From the NCBI RefSeq assembly GCF_900104025.1, contig NZ_FNIQ01000003.1:248001-312000 (forward strand): a stretch of DNA of 64,000 nucleotides. Reading direction: 5' to 3'. Each line of letters starts with the position of its first letter. Position 1 is the stretch's first letter. Positions 44,615 through 52,933 of the stretch are shown here, piece after piece. The notes under the pieces are model-generated. The model saw only the letters and a program-made list of their open reading frames with translations, was not told where the DNA came from and did not search any database. The translations under genes and the position numbers were made by a program. Source of the stretch: Geodermatophilus sp. DSM 45219. Its GTDB lineage: Bacteria > Actinomycetota > Actinomycetes > Mycobacteriales > Geodermatophilaceae.

Positions 44615-47166
44615 GACGTGCCGACGGCGCCGCTGAGGACCGGCACCGCCGGAGGGGCCGCCTCGCCCGCGAGGTGGCCGGGCACCGAGCCGGCCGGCAT
44701 CGGCCGGGCGATGAGGTAGCCCTGCGAGGCATCGCACCCGATGGCGGCGAGCGTCGCCAGCTGCTCGGGGGTCTCCACGCCCTCGGCGACCACCGTCAGG
44801 CCCATCGTGTGCGAGAGCTCGACGATGGCGCGGACGACGGCGTCGGCCTGCGGGTCGACCGACAGGTCCTCCAGGAAGGACCGGTCGACCTTGAGCACGT
44901 CGACGGGGAGCCGCCGCAGGTAGTGCAGCGACGAGTACCCGGTGCCGAAGTCGTCGACGGCCAGCGGCACGCCCAGCGCCCGGAGCCTGCGGGCCGCCTC
45001 GACCGAGGCCTGGTCGAGGAAGGCGTTCTCGGTGAGCTCCAGCTTGAGCCGCCCGGGGTCCGTGCCGGTCTCGCGGAGCACGTGGGCCACCTCGTCGGCG
45101 AAGCCGTCCAGGTGCAGCTGCTGGGCGTCGATGTTGACCGAGACCCAGGGCCGGGCCGGCCCGAGGGCGTCCCACGTCGCGAGGTCCCGGCAGGCCTGCT
45201 CGAGCACCCGCCGGCCGAGGGGCACGACCAGCCCCGTCTCGTGCGCCACCTCGATGAAGGCGCCGGGGGCGAGGACGCCGCGCATCGGGTGCTCCCAGCG
45301 CACCAGTGCCTCCAGCCCCAGCACCTCGCCGGTCGTCGTGCAGACCACCGGCTGGTAGTACGGGACCAGCTCGTCGCGCTCGAGCGCCAGCCGCAGCTCC
45401 TGCTCGGTCTCCAGGCGGGCGTCGGCCCGGCGGCGCAGCTCCTCGTCGAACAGCTCGTGGCGGGCGCGGCCGCGGGACTTCGCCCAGTACGCCGCGGTGT
45501 CGGCGTCCCGGATCAGGCCCCGGGCGTCGCGGCCGCCCTTGGAGACGGAGACGCCGATGCTGGCCGTCACGTGGACCGGGCGGCCGTTGACGACCACGGG
45601 CGCGCGGAGGGCCGCCCCGATGCGCTCCGCGAGCGCGGTGGCGCTCGGCTCGTCGCAGGGGGCCTCGGCGACGACGACGAACTCGTCACCGCCGAAGCGG
45701 GCGACGGTGTCGCCGTCCCGGACGACCGCGCGCAGCCGGGCGGCGACCTCGCGCAGCAGCACGTCACCCGCGTCGTGGCCCAGGCTGTCGTTGACCACCT
45801 TGAAGTGGTCGACGTCCAGCAGCAGCACCGCCAGCGGCGCGGCCGTCCGGCGGGCCCGGGTCAGCGCCCGCTCGAGCGTCTCGAGGAGGTAGGCCCGGTT
45901 GGGCAGCTCGGTGAGGACGTCGTGGTAGGCCAGCCGGATCAGGTCGCCCTCGGCCCGCTTGCGCGCGGAGGCGTCGATGAGCTGCAGGAACACGGCGCGC
46001 AGGGCGCCGTCCTCGTCGCGGTGGACCGCGGCGCTGGCCATCGTCCAGACCACCTCGCCGTCCCCGCGCACGTAGCGGACCTCCACCGGCGCACCGGGGG
46101 CGTTGCCCTCGAGGAGCGCGGTCAGCCGGGCGTCGTAGACGGGGCGGTCCGCGGCGTGCACGAGTGCCGGCAGGGAGGCGTCCAGCAGGTCCGCCCGGGA
46201 CCGGCCCAGCAGCCGGCACAGCGCGTCGTTGACGGCCACCGGCCGGCCGTCCTCGGGGTCGAGGATCGCCATGCCGACCGCGGAGCCGTCGAAGGCGCTG
46301 GCGAACCGGGCGTCGGTCTCCCGCAGCAGCCGGGCCAGGTCGCCGGCCATCCCGGTCACCACGGACCCGTAGGTGCCCAGGGCGTCGGCCAGCCGGCGCG
46401 CCTCGCGGCCGTTGCCCACCTCGGCCGGCGCGGCCAGCAGGTGCGCCTCGACCGGCCGGCCCTCGCGGACGGCCGCGAGGACGCGGGGCAGGTGGTCCTC
46501 CGCCGCCACGCGGGCGAAGTCGGTCAGCCGCACCAGGGCACGGGTGAGCCGGACCGCGAGCAGGGCGACGGCGAGCCCGGCCAGGCCGGTGAAGGCGAGC
46601 CCGAGCGCCACGCCGGTGCGCTGGGAGCGGACCGCCTCGGCGCGCACCTCGGCGAGCGAGTACTCGACCACGACGACGCCGATGCGCTCGTCGCCGAGCA
46701 TCAGCGGCAGGGCCGTGTCCAGGTGCTGGTCGTGCTCGAAGAGGAACGGCTCGCCCGGGGAGGACGCGATGGCGGCCAGCACCTCGGCGTGCAGCTCGGG
46801 ACGGGTGAACCGGCGGTCCTCGTCGTCGGTCCCGTCGGCGAGCAGGACGCCGTCCTCGTCGACGACGAAGGTGTCGGTGACGCCCTCGTGCCGGCGGACG
46901 TCGCCCAGCTCGTCGTGCAGACCGGAGATGTCCCCGGTCACCACGAGGTTGGTGACCGAGGACTCCAGCAGCTGCAGGACGCCACGGACGCTGTCCTCGG
47001 CCGTGGCCTCGAGCGCCGCGACCTGCCGGTCGACGACCACCTGCGTGCCGCCGACCCCGATGGGCAGCCCGACGACGACGAGGGTCAGGGCGAAGCGGGC
47101 CGGCAGGCCCAGTCGCGAGGCGGGCGACCACCGCGGCCGCCGCCGGTGCGGCTCAGGGCGTGCCAT
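44611..47166 (-). CDS. Membrane GGDEF-EAL protein with periplasmic sensor domain, partnered with a binding lipoprotein
   Basis: 851 residues. Helix 1 (~25-48) and helix 2 (~182-208) flank an external domain of about 135 residues, followed by HAMP-like sequence, a PAS domain (~285-405), GGDEF (~410-575) and EAL (~590-840). The cyclase signature is complete (RFGGDEF), with an RxxD site in VRDGDTVARF. EAL motifs [38 protein letters not shown] and AEGVET are intact. The gene overlaps the end of a phosphonate-type substrate-binding lipoprotein gene by 14 bases. That protein probably docks on the external domain and reports ligand, so cyclic-di-GMP levels would follow an extracellular solute. Confidence 0.9.
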   Translation of the reverse strand: MARPEPHRRRPRWSPASRLGLPARFALTLVVVGLPIGVGGTQVVVDRQVAALEATAEDSVRGVLQLLESSVTNLVVTGDISGLHDELGDVRRHEGVTDTFVVDEDGVLLADGTDDEDRRFTRPELHAEVLAAIASSPGEPFLFEHDQHLDTALPLMLGDERIGVVVVEYSLAEVRAEAVRSQRTGVALGLAFTGLAGLAVALLAVRLTRALVRLTDFARVAAEDHLPRVLAAVREGRPVEAHLLAAPAEVGNGREARRLADALGTYGSVVTGMAGDLARLLRETDARFASAFDGSAVGMAILDPEDGRPVAVNDALCRLLGRSRADLLDASLPALVHAADRPVYDARLTALLEGNAPGAPVEVRYVRGDGEVVWTMASAAVHRDEDGALRAVFLQLIDASARKRAEGDLIRLAYHDVLTELPNRAYLLETLERALTRARRTAAPLAVLLLDVDHFKVVNDSLGHDAGDVLLREVAARLRAVVRDGDTVARFGGDEFVVVAEAPCDEPSATALAERIGAALRAPVVVNGRPVHVTASIGVSVSKGGRDARGLIRDADTAAYWAKSRGRARHELFDEELRRRADARLETEQELRLALERDELVPYYQPVVCTTTGEVLGLEALVRWEHPMRGVLAPGAFIEVAHETGLVVPLGRRVLEQACRDLATWDALGPARPWVSVNIDAQQLHLDGFADEVAHVLRETGTDPGRLKLELTENAFLDQASVEAARRLRALGVPLAVDDFGTGYSSLHYLRRLPVDVLKVDRSFLEDLSVDPQADAVVRAIVELSHTMGLTVVAEGVETPEQLATLAAIGCDASQGYLIARPMPAGSVPGHLAGEAAPPAVPVLSGAVGTS

Positions 47167-48097
47167 CGCCCAGGAACCGGCGCAGGTCCAGCACGGGGGC
47201 GAGGTCTGCCGCGGTGAGGGCGTCGAAGCGGGCGGTGTCGTCGAACTCCTCGAGCACCTCGCGGCCCTCGGCGGTCTCGTGCAGACCGGTGAACAGCGTG
47301 GTCACCGCCCGTGCCAGCGCGGGGTCCAGGTCGGCCCGGGCCACGACACCGTGCCGGGGGACGTCGATGCTGCGGGCCACGGTGACCAGCTCGTCGGCGC
47401 GGCTCCCGGCGTTCTCGGCGAGGTCCTCCTCGCTGAGCGCGCCGGCGTCGACCCGGCCGTCCAGCACCAGGAAGACGGTGTTCTCGTCGTCGCCGGAGAA
47501 GACGAAACCGATCTCGTCGGCAGCCGGTGCCGTGGTGGGCTCGGCGACCTGGGAGACGGTCAGGCCGAGCTGCCGCAGCGTGCTGACCGGCAGGAAGTAG
47601 CCGTCGGTCGAGGTCTCCTCCTCGAAGGCGACCGTGCGGCCGACCAGCTGCTCCGGCGTGGTGATCCCGCTGTCCCGCCGGGCCACGACGACGCTGTGGT
47701 AGGTCGGCGCGCCGTCCTTCCAGCGGCGCAGCAGCGGGGTGGCGGCGCCGTCCTGGACGACCTGCGTGACGCCGTTCATGTTGTCCACGTAGATGTCGAC
47801 GGCACCGGTGCGCAGCAGCTCGGCCATCTCCTCGACCGACTCGGCCACGACCACGTCCCCGCCGCTCACGCCCGCGTCCCCGAGCCGATCGGCGACGTGG
47901 TCGATGAAGGGCTGGAAGACCTCCGCCTCCTCCTCCGGGTCGTCGCTGACCGAACCGATGACGAGGGTGGTGCCCTCGGGCTCCGCCGGAGCGGAGGCGT
48001 CGGCCGCCGGCTGCTGGGTGTCGGCGGTCGCGGTCCCGCAGGCGGCCAGCAGGGTGGTGAGCGCGGCGGCGGCGAGGGCGGTGGCGGGTCGGGTCAT
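47153..48097 (-). CDS. PhnD-like phosphate/phosphonate-type substrate-binding lipoprotein (orphan)
   Basis: 314 residues. The N-terminus is a lipoprotein signal (ALTTLLAACGTA, lipobox Cys near residue 20). The mature part matches the PhnD/phosphite-binding family: TTLVIGSVSDDPEEEAEVFQ, FIDHVADRLGD, ADEIGFVFSGDDENTVFLVL and DVPRHGVVARADLDP. No ABC permease or ATPase gene is nearby; instead the downstream, overlapping gene encodes a GGDEF-EAL receptor. It is therefore more likely a sensory subunit than a transporter component. ATG 48097 lies nine bases from the -10 of a FliA-type promoter. The ligand cannot be read from sequence. Confidence 0.87.
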   Translation of the reverse strand: MTRPATALAAAALTTLLAACGTATADTQQPAADASAPAEPEGTTLVIGSVSDDPEEEAEVFQPFIDHVADRLGDAGVSGGDVVVAESVEEMAELLRTGAVDIYVDNMNGVTQVVQDGAATPLLRRWKDGAPTYHSVVVARRDSGITTPEQLVGRTVAFEEETSTDGYFLPVSTLRQLGLTVSQVAEPTTAPAADEIGFVFSGDDENTVFLVLDGRVDAGALSEEDLAENAGSRADELVTVARSIDVPRHGVVARADLDPALARAVTTLFTGLHETAEGREVLEEFDDTARFDALTAADLAPVLDLRRFLGDGTP

Positions 48098-48106
48098 GGG
48101 CCCTGC

Positions 48107-48133
48107 ATCGGCAAATGCGGAACGGCAGTTGAG
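48107..48133 (-). promoter_or_regulatory. FliA/sigma-28-type promoter of the binding protein/GGDEF-EAL operon
   Basis: On the coding strand CTCAA (48133-48129), sixteen bases, GCCGAT (48112-48107), then nine bases to ATG 48097. Confidence 0.6.
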
Positions 48134-48289
48134 CGTCGGGCTCACCCTCCCGAGGGGGCACGGGGCTCCCTGGGGTCTCGGTCCCGCGGCGGTGCGGCCG
48201 TCTCCACCCCCGGGCACGGCCGCTGGTCGTTTCAGGGGGGCGACGGCGGGCATGGCCCGGGGGACACCGCCGTCGGACAGGAGGCTCCC

Positions 48290-48505
48290 GTGAGCGACCC
48301 CCAGGGCAGCGACCGGATCCAGCAGGACGTCCCCACCGCGTCGGGCAGTGGTGACGACAGCAGCACCGGCACCGGCTTCGACGACGTGCCCCTCACCCGT
48401 GAGGAGGCCGTCGAGCGCGACGCCGCCCAGCCCGACGACCTGCCGGCGAAGGCGGACAGCGACGTGGCCCGCGCCGAGCGCGGCGGGGCCGGCGGCAGCG
48501 TCTGA
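48290..48505 (+). CDS. Small hydrophilic hypothetical protein (71 aa)
   Basis: 71 residues, polar and acidic, with VSDPQGSDRIQQDVPTASGS, FDDVPLTREEAVERDAAQPD, and a final DVARAERGGAGGSV. GTG 48290 is five bases after AGGAGG (48279-48284), a strong ribosome-binding site. A 9-bp hairpin (48241-48275) precedes the site and may be the end of an upstream transcript. A second tiny gene follows after 37 bases. No family recognised; a stress-related disordered protein is possible. Confidence 0.6.
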   Translation: MSDPQGSDRIQQDVPTASGSGDDSSTGTGFDDVPLTREEAVERDAAQPDDLPAKADSDVARAERGGAGGSV

Positions 48506-48542
48506 TGCGACGGCGGACCCACCACGACACGAGGAGAGCGAC

Positions 48543-48713
48543 ATGAGCGAGCCGCAGCCGGCCGGTGGCGGGACCGGCCCGTCGGAGGACAACCTGGTCG
48601 ACGGTGTGACCGGCCAGGACCGGTCCGACGGTGGTGAGCGCGACGAGGTCACCCTCACGACCGACGACGACGCCCAGCAGGACGACGCCCCGGTCCAGCC
48701 CGGCAACTCCTGA
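48543..48713 (+). CDS. Small acidic hypothetical protein (56 aa)
   Basis: 56 residues, strongly acidic and disordered (MSEPQPAGGGTGPSEDNLVD, then DEVTLTTDDDAQQDDAP). ATG 48543 follows GAGGAGA. It lies directly behind the 71-residue gene in the same direction, suggesting one transcript, and ends at a dispersed hairpin repeat. Its first residues (MSEP) recall the 48-residue protein at 41996. Function unknown. Confidence 0.5.
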   Translation: MSEPQPAGGGTGPSEDNLVDGVTGQDRSDGGERDEVTLTTDDDAQQDDAPVQPGNS

Positions 48714-48735
48714 CCGGCCCCGCCGCAGGTAGCAG

Positions 48736-48817
48736 GGCCTCGCCCCTCCCAACCCTCGCGAGCTCGGGCTGAGCCTCCGGGCGAGGCCGGCATGCGAGGC
48801 GTGGGGGGAAGGGTGGT
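48736..48817. repeat. Dispersed hairpin repeat, copy 2
   Basis: GGCCTCGCCC (48736-48745) pairs with GGGCGAGGCC (48779-48788), with CTCGCGAGCTCG in the loop. The right flank GTGGGGGGAAGGGTGGTCCTTCA is the family tail. It sits between the convergent small gene and response regulator gene. Confidence 0.7.
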
Positions 48818-48820
48818 CCT

Positions 48821-49426
48821 TCAGATCCAGCCGTGCCGGCGCGCTGCCTCCACCGCGGCGTGCCGGTTCGGCGCACCCAGCTTGGTCGCCGCGGCCGACA
48901 GGTGGTTGCGCACCGTCCCCGGTGACAGGTGGGCGCGCGCGGCGATCTCCTCGACCGGGGCACCTCCGGCCGCCAGCTCCAGGACGTCGGCCTCCCGCGG
49001 CGTCAGCGGGCTGTCGCCGGCGCTGATCGCCTCGGCGGCCAGCTCCGGGTCGACGTAGCGCCCGCCCCGGCGCACCGTGCGGACGACGTCGGTGAGCACC
49101 GGCGCGCTCACCGTCTTGGGCAGGAACCCGCGCACGCCGGCCTCCAGGGCCCGCTTGAGGTGCCCGGCCCGGCCGTGCCCGGTGACGATCACGATCGCGC
49201 AGCCGGGCAGCACCGTGGCCAGCTCCGCGGCGACGGAGATGCCGTCCCGGTCGGGCATCTGCAGGTCCAGGACGGCGACGTCGGGGCGGTGCGCCCGCGC
49301 CATCGCCAGCGCCTCGGCCCCGGAGGCGGCCTGGGCCACGACCTCGAGGTCCTCCTCCAGCGCGAGCAGCGCCGCGAGCGCCGAGCGGATGAGGTTCTCG
49401 TCGTCGGCCAGCAGCACCCGGATCAC
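48821..49426 (-). CDS. LuxR/NarL-family response regulator (DesR/LiaR-like)
   Basis: 201 residues. Receiver: VLLADDENLIRSALAALLAL, acceptor Asp in VAVLDLQMPDRDG, and GVRGFLPK. C-terminal LuxR helix-turn-helix: LTPREADVLELAAGGAPVEE then LSPGTVRNHLSAAATKLGA. The GTG start overlaps the stop of the kinase gene (GTGA), so the two are a classic operon pair. Located behind an ABC exporter, it probably controls that exporter, as DesKR or LiaSR-type systems do in response to membrane state or antibiotics. Confidence 0.88.
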   Translation of the reverse strand: MIRVLLADDENLIRSALAALLALEEDLEVVAQAASGAEALAMARAHRPDVAVLDLQMPDRDGISVAAELATVLPGCAIVIVTGHGRAGHLKRALEAGVRGFLPKTVSAPVLTDVVRTVRRGGRYVDPELAAEAISAGDSPLTPREADVLELAAGGAPVEEIAARAHLSPGTVRNHLSAAATKLGAPNRHAAVEAARRHGWI

Positions 49427-50625
49427 GCGGGCACCCCCACGGGGACGGTCGCGGCCAGCACGAACCGGTCGCCGTCCGGGCCCGCCGACAGCCGGCCGCC
49501 GGTGGCCGCCAGCCGCTCGGCCAGGCCGGTCAGCCCGTTGCCCCAGGAGCCCGCCGTCCCCCCGGCGCCGTCGTTGGCGACCTGCAGCTCCGCCTCCCCT
49601 CCGACGCTGAGCAGCTCGACGCTGCACCAGCTCGCCCGGCTGTGCCGCAGCACGTTGGTCACCGCCTCCCGCACCACCCAGCCCAGCGCGGTCTGCACCG
49701 GCTCGGGCAGCGCCACCGCCTGCTCCTCGCCGGTCACCGTGACGGCCACCCCGGCCGCCCGCAGCACCGACCGCGCTCCGGCGAGCTCGCCGGGCAGGTC
49801 GGTGCGGCGGTAGCCGCGGACGACGTCGCGGACCTCGCGCAGCGACTCCTCGGCGACCCGGCTGATGTCGGCCAGCTCGTCGGCCGCGCCGTCCCTCCCC
49901 CGCCGCACCAGCTCGGCGGCCAGCTGGCTCTTGACCGCGATCGCCGAGAGGTTGCGGCCCATGACGTCGTGCAGGTCGCGGGCGAAGCGCAGCCGCTCCT
50001 CGGCGACGGCGAGCTGCGCCTGCACCCCGCGGGTCCGCTCCATCTCCAGGACGACGTCGAGGATCCAGACGCTGAACCGGAAGGCCGAGACGAAGAACCC
50101 CACCGCCACGCCGATCGAGGTGGCGATGACGACCGCGGCGAACGGCGGGTTCCCGTCGACCAGCGCCACACCGCCGGCCAGCACACCGGCGACCGCGGCG
50201 CCGGCGATCAGCGGCCGGGTGGGGACCGTGACCGACAGCGCCAGCAGCACCGCGGCGCCCAGCACGCCGGCCACCCACGGGCCGGCGGGCGACGGCGCCT
50301 CTCCCGTGACGGCCAGCGCCGCTCCGACGGTGACCAGGCCGGAGACGAGGGCGACCAGCAGCGCCTGCCGGTCGGGGCCGGCGGCGCGGTCGCGGAAGCC
50401 ACGCCGGGTGAGCACGAGGCAGGCCGCCGTCGTCACCACCGAGGAACCGAGCAGCACCAGCGGCTGCCACGCGGAGGCGGTCACCCAGTCCGGCGCCACC
50501 GAGAAGAACAGCAGGACCGGGACGAACACCAGCGTCGAGTAGTACGACGAGCGGGTGTAGAGGTCGATGCGCTGCGGGTCGGTGCGGCTGCTCCACCAGC
50601 GCGCGACGGTCGGCACGGCCCTCAT
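49423..50625 (-). CDS. Membrane sensor histidine kinase (DesK-like, HisKA_3)
   Basis: 400 residues. About five to six membrane helices occupy residues ~30-215, with almost no external loops. HisKA_3 follows with ERLRFARDLHDVMGRNLSA (phosphoacceptor His in LHD), and the ATPase domain has VVREAVTNVLRHSRASWC and WGNGLTGLAERL. Such intramembrane-sensing kinases respond to membrane fluidity or envelope stress. ATG 50625 is chosen at the onset of family similarity. It overlaps its regulator gene downstream and starts 33 bases after the exporter permease gene. Confidence 0.88.
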   Translation of the reverse strand: MRAVPTVARWWSSRTDPQRIDLYTRSSYYSTLVFVPVLLFFSVAPDWVTASAWQPLVLLGSSVVTTAACLVLTRRGFRDRAAGPDRQALLVALVSGLVTVGAALAVTGEAPSPAGPWVAGVLGAAVLLALSVTVPTRPLIAGAAVAGVLAGGVALVDGNPPFAAVVIATSIGVAVGFFVSAFRFSVWILDVVLEMERTRGVQAQLAVAEERLRFARDLHDVMGRNLSAIAVKSQLAAELVRRGRDGAADELADISRVAEESLREVRDVVRGYRRTDLPGELAGARSVLRAAGVAVTVTGEEQAVALPEPVQTALGWVVREAVTNVLRHSRASWCSVELLSVGGEAELQVANDGAGGTAGSWGNGLTGLAERLAATGGRLSAGPDGDRFVLAATVPVGVPA

Positions 50626-50657
50626 GCTGCCGTACCGCCCGTCGCGCGCCGGGCGGG

Positions 50658-51458
50658 TCAGCGCCGCGGGGCCCAGCGGAACCACCGTGCGGTCGCGAAG
50701 CCGGCGATCGCGATCCAGGCCAGCAGGGTGCCCAGCGGGCCCAGCGCCGCCCACCACAGGTCGGCGCCGCCGACGAGCTCCCCCTCCGACGTCCGGCCGG
50801 ACAGGCCCAGCTGCACCAGCTCGACCACCGGGGTGAGCGGCAGCAGCCGGGCGACCGTGGCGAGCGCCTCCGGCAGCGCACTGACCGGGAAGAACAGGCC
50901 CGACAGCGCCGTGGCGCCGACGACGACGGGCAGCGTGGTGATCTGCGCGGACTCCGGCGTGCGGGTGAACACGCTGCTCGCGGCGGCCAGCACGACCATG
51001 AGGACGGCACCGAGCGCGACGGCCAGCAGCGGCAGGACGACGTCCACGGGGGCGGGGAACAGGCCCAGCACGGCCACGCCGATGGCGACCAGGGTGATCT
51101 GGCCGGCGGTGACCAGCAGCGTCGGGACCGCGGTGGCGGCGAGCACCTGCCCGTCGGTGAGCTCACCGGTGCGCATCCGCTGCAGCACGAGGTCCTCGCG
51201 GCGGGCGACGTAGGTGGTGACCAGGTTGTAGTAGGTCAGGAAGACCAGGGGAACGCCGGCCGCGGTGACCAGCAGGTCGATCCCGAGCGCGTCGGTGTCC
51301 AGACCCATCATCGGGATGGCGGCCACCAGCAGCAGCGGCAGCAGGATCGAGTTGACGACGGCGGTGCGGTTGCGCAGCAGCAGGCGCGCCTCCGCGGCGG
51401 CGAGCGAGCCGACGCGGCGCGGCGTCGAGGGGGCGGCGGGGGTGGCAAGCGCGGTCAT
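50658..51458 (-). CDS. ABC-2 type exporter permease
   Basis: 266 residues with six membrane helices in the ABC-2 arrangement. Visible segments include LLLRNRTAVVNSILLPLLLV, VPLVFLTYYNLVTTYVARRE and the conserved ALSGLFFPVSALPEALATVA near the C-terminus, typical of drug or lipid exporters. It would pair with the ATPase encoded 127 bases upstream, the two genes separated by a compound hairpin repeat, which may lower its expression relative to the ATPase. Substrate unknown. Confidence 0.88.
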   Translation of the reverse strand: MTALATPAAPSTPRRVGSLAAAEARLLLRNRTAVVNSILLPLLLVAAIPMMGLDTDALGIDLLVTAAGVPLVFLTYYNLVTTYVARREDLVLQRMRTGELTDGQVLAATAVPTLLVTAGQITLVAIGVAVLGLFPAPVDVVLPLLAVALGAVLMVVLAAASSVFTRTPESAQITTLPVVVGATALSGLFFPVSALPEALATVARLLPLTPVVELVQLGLSGRTSEGELVGGADLWWAALGPLGTLLAWIAIAGFATARWFRWAPRR

Positions 51459-51483
51459 GACGGTCTCCTCTGGGTTCGGATGG

Positions 51484-51581
51484 CCCTGCTGCAGGGGCCC
51501 GGCCCCGTCCGGGGCACCGCCCCGAGCTTGCGAGGGGTGGGCAGGACGGGGTCCTCGTACGAGTGGTGGGGGGCAGCAGGG
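51484..51581. repeat. Dispersed hairpin repeat, copy 3: two units nested
   Basis: An outer stem CCCTGCTGC/GCAGCAGGG (51484-51492 with 51573-51581) encloses an inner stem CCCCGTCC/GGACGGGG (51503-51510 with 51544-51551). Each unit has its own tail (GGGGTCCTCG; GGGTCCTTCAAC) and the GTGGGGGG word, so one repeat appears inserted into another. It lies between the ABC ATPase and permease genes. Confidence 0.75.
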
Positions 51582-51585
51582 TCCT

Positions 51586-52551
51586 TCAACAGGCGGCGTT
51601 GGCGACGGCCAGGAAGGCCTGCTCCAGCGAGGCGGCGCGGGCCTGCAGGCCGCGCAGCACCACGCCGTTCGCGGCGGCCCAGGCGAGCAGCTCGGCGAGC
51701 ACCGGCTGCAGCGCGCGGGTGTGCCACTCGACCCGCGGGCCAGGGGTCACCACCTCGACGGCGGCCGGGACCGGCGGCTGCGGGGCGCCCGCGTCGAGGG
51801 TGAAGCGGATGGTGGCCGGCTGGGTCTCGGCGATCTCCTCGCGGGTTCCGGCCAGCACGACCTGCCCGGCGCGCATGACCGCGATCCGGTCGGCCAGCTC
51901 CTCGGCCTCCTCCAGGTGGTGCGTGGTGAGCACGACCGCGGCGCCGTCGTCCACCAGGTCGCGGACCAGCCGCCACACGGTGCGCCGGCTCTCCGGGTCC
52001 AGCCCGGTGGTCGGCTCGTCGAGGACGAGCACGCGCGGCCGGCCGAGCAGGGCCAGCGCCAGGTCGAGGCGGCGGCGCTCGCCACCGGAGAGGCTGCGCA
52101 CCCGGACGCCGGCCCGGCCGGTGAGCTGCACCTGGTCCAGCGCCTCGGCGACCGGGCGCGGTGCGCTGAGGGTGCCGGCCCAGGCCTGCAGGGTCTCGGT
52201 GACGGTGAGGTCACCGGGCAGCCCGCTGGACTGCAGCAGCACCCCGAGGTGCCGGCGGACGGCGGCCCGCTCGCGCCGGGGGTCGTGGCCGAGCACGCGC
52301 ACCGACCCGCCCGACGCCGGGGCCAGGCCCTCGAGCACCTCCAGCGCGGAGGTCTTGCCGGCGCCGTTGACGCCGAGCAGCGCGAGGACCTCCCCGGGCC
52401 GGACCTCGAAGGAGATGCCGCGGACGGCGGCGAAGTCGCCGTACCGGCGGTGCAGGTCGACCACCTCGACCGCGGGCGGGACGGGCACCGGCGGGGTGGG
52501 TGTGGGGGACCCGGCCGGGGACGGCAGGGCGGGCGCGACGGACGGGTGCAC
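51586..52551 (-). CDS. ABC exporter ATP-binding protein
   Basis: 321 residues. Walker A is LLGVNGAGKTSALEVLEG, the signature LSGGERRRLDLALALLG, Walker B VLVLDEPTTGLDPESRR and the switch His TTHHLEEAEEL. It belongs to the multidrug/lipid (CcmA-like) ABC family. The C-terminal ~90 residues form an extra domain common in these exporters (LDAGAPQPPVPAAVEVV). GTG 52551 is chosen because GAGGAGG precedes it; about 70 in-frame codons upstream have no family character. With the permease, kinase and regulator it makes one leftward module. Confidence 0.9.
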   Translation of the reverse strand: MHPSVAPALPSPAGSPTPTPPVPVPPAVEVVDLHRRYGDFAAVRGISFEVRPGEVLALLGVNGAGKTSALEVLEGLAPASGGSVRVLGHDPRRERAAVRRHLGVLLQSSGLPGDLTVTETLQAWAGTLSAPRPVAEALDQVQLTGRAGVRVRSLSGGERRRLDLALALLGRPRVLVLDEPTTGLDPESRRTVWRLVRDLVDDGAAVVLTTHHLEEAEELADRIAVMRAGQVVLAGTREEIAETQPATIRFTLDAGAPQPPVPAAVEVVTPGPRVEWHTRALQPVLAELLAWAAANGVVLRGLQARAASLEQAFLAVANAAC

Positions 52552-52933
52552 GGCGACCTCCTCGGTGCGCCCGCGGGCCGGGTTCCGGCCGCTCCTCCGG
52601 GCGCACCCCCACGCTGCCGCCGTCCCCGCGCCGGCACAGGTGCCGTCCCTCACGACCTGCGGCGCGGGCGCCACGGGTTCCCCGTGACCGGTGTCATGGG
52701 GAACCCGTGGGCGGCGGGCTCGGACGGGGCTGCCGATGTGCCCACCCGATCCCTCGTGTGACCGCACTCACGTGGCCGTCTGCCAGCCGACGGTCGTCCC
52801 GAGGGGGACCGATGTGGGCCTGTCCGGTACCGGGAGGCTGCCGGTCCGTGTGGGCCCTCCCCACCTCGACTCGCCGAGGTGTGTGCGCACCCGCCGTGTG
52901 TGCGGACGGCGCGACGCCCTAGCGTTCCGCGGC
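52552..52933. promoter_or_regulatory. Divergent intergenic region with a 13-bp inverted repeat
   Basis: No gene is seen in this 382-base gap between the ABC ATPase and dehydrogenase genes. Arms 52671-52683 and 52698-52710 (CCACGGGTTCCCC / GGGGAACCCGTGG) are perfect, around a 14-base centre; this may be an operator or a hairpin. TAGCGT at 52920-52925, eight bases before ATG 52934, could be a -10 giving a leaderless mRNA for the dehydrogenase. Confidence 0.4.

Noticed and set aside
50658-52551. The ABC exporter as part of an antibiotic biosynthetic cluster
   Set aside because: No biosynthetic genes adjoin it; its neighbours are a sensor kinase and response regulator, a common stand-alone envelope-stress module.
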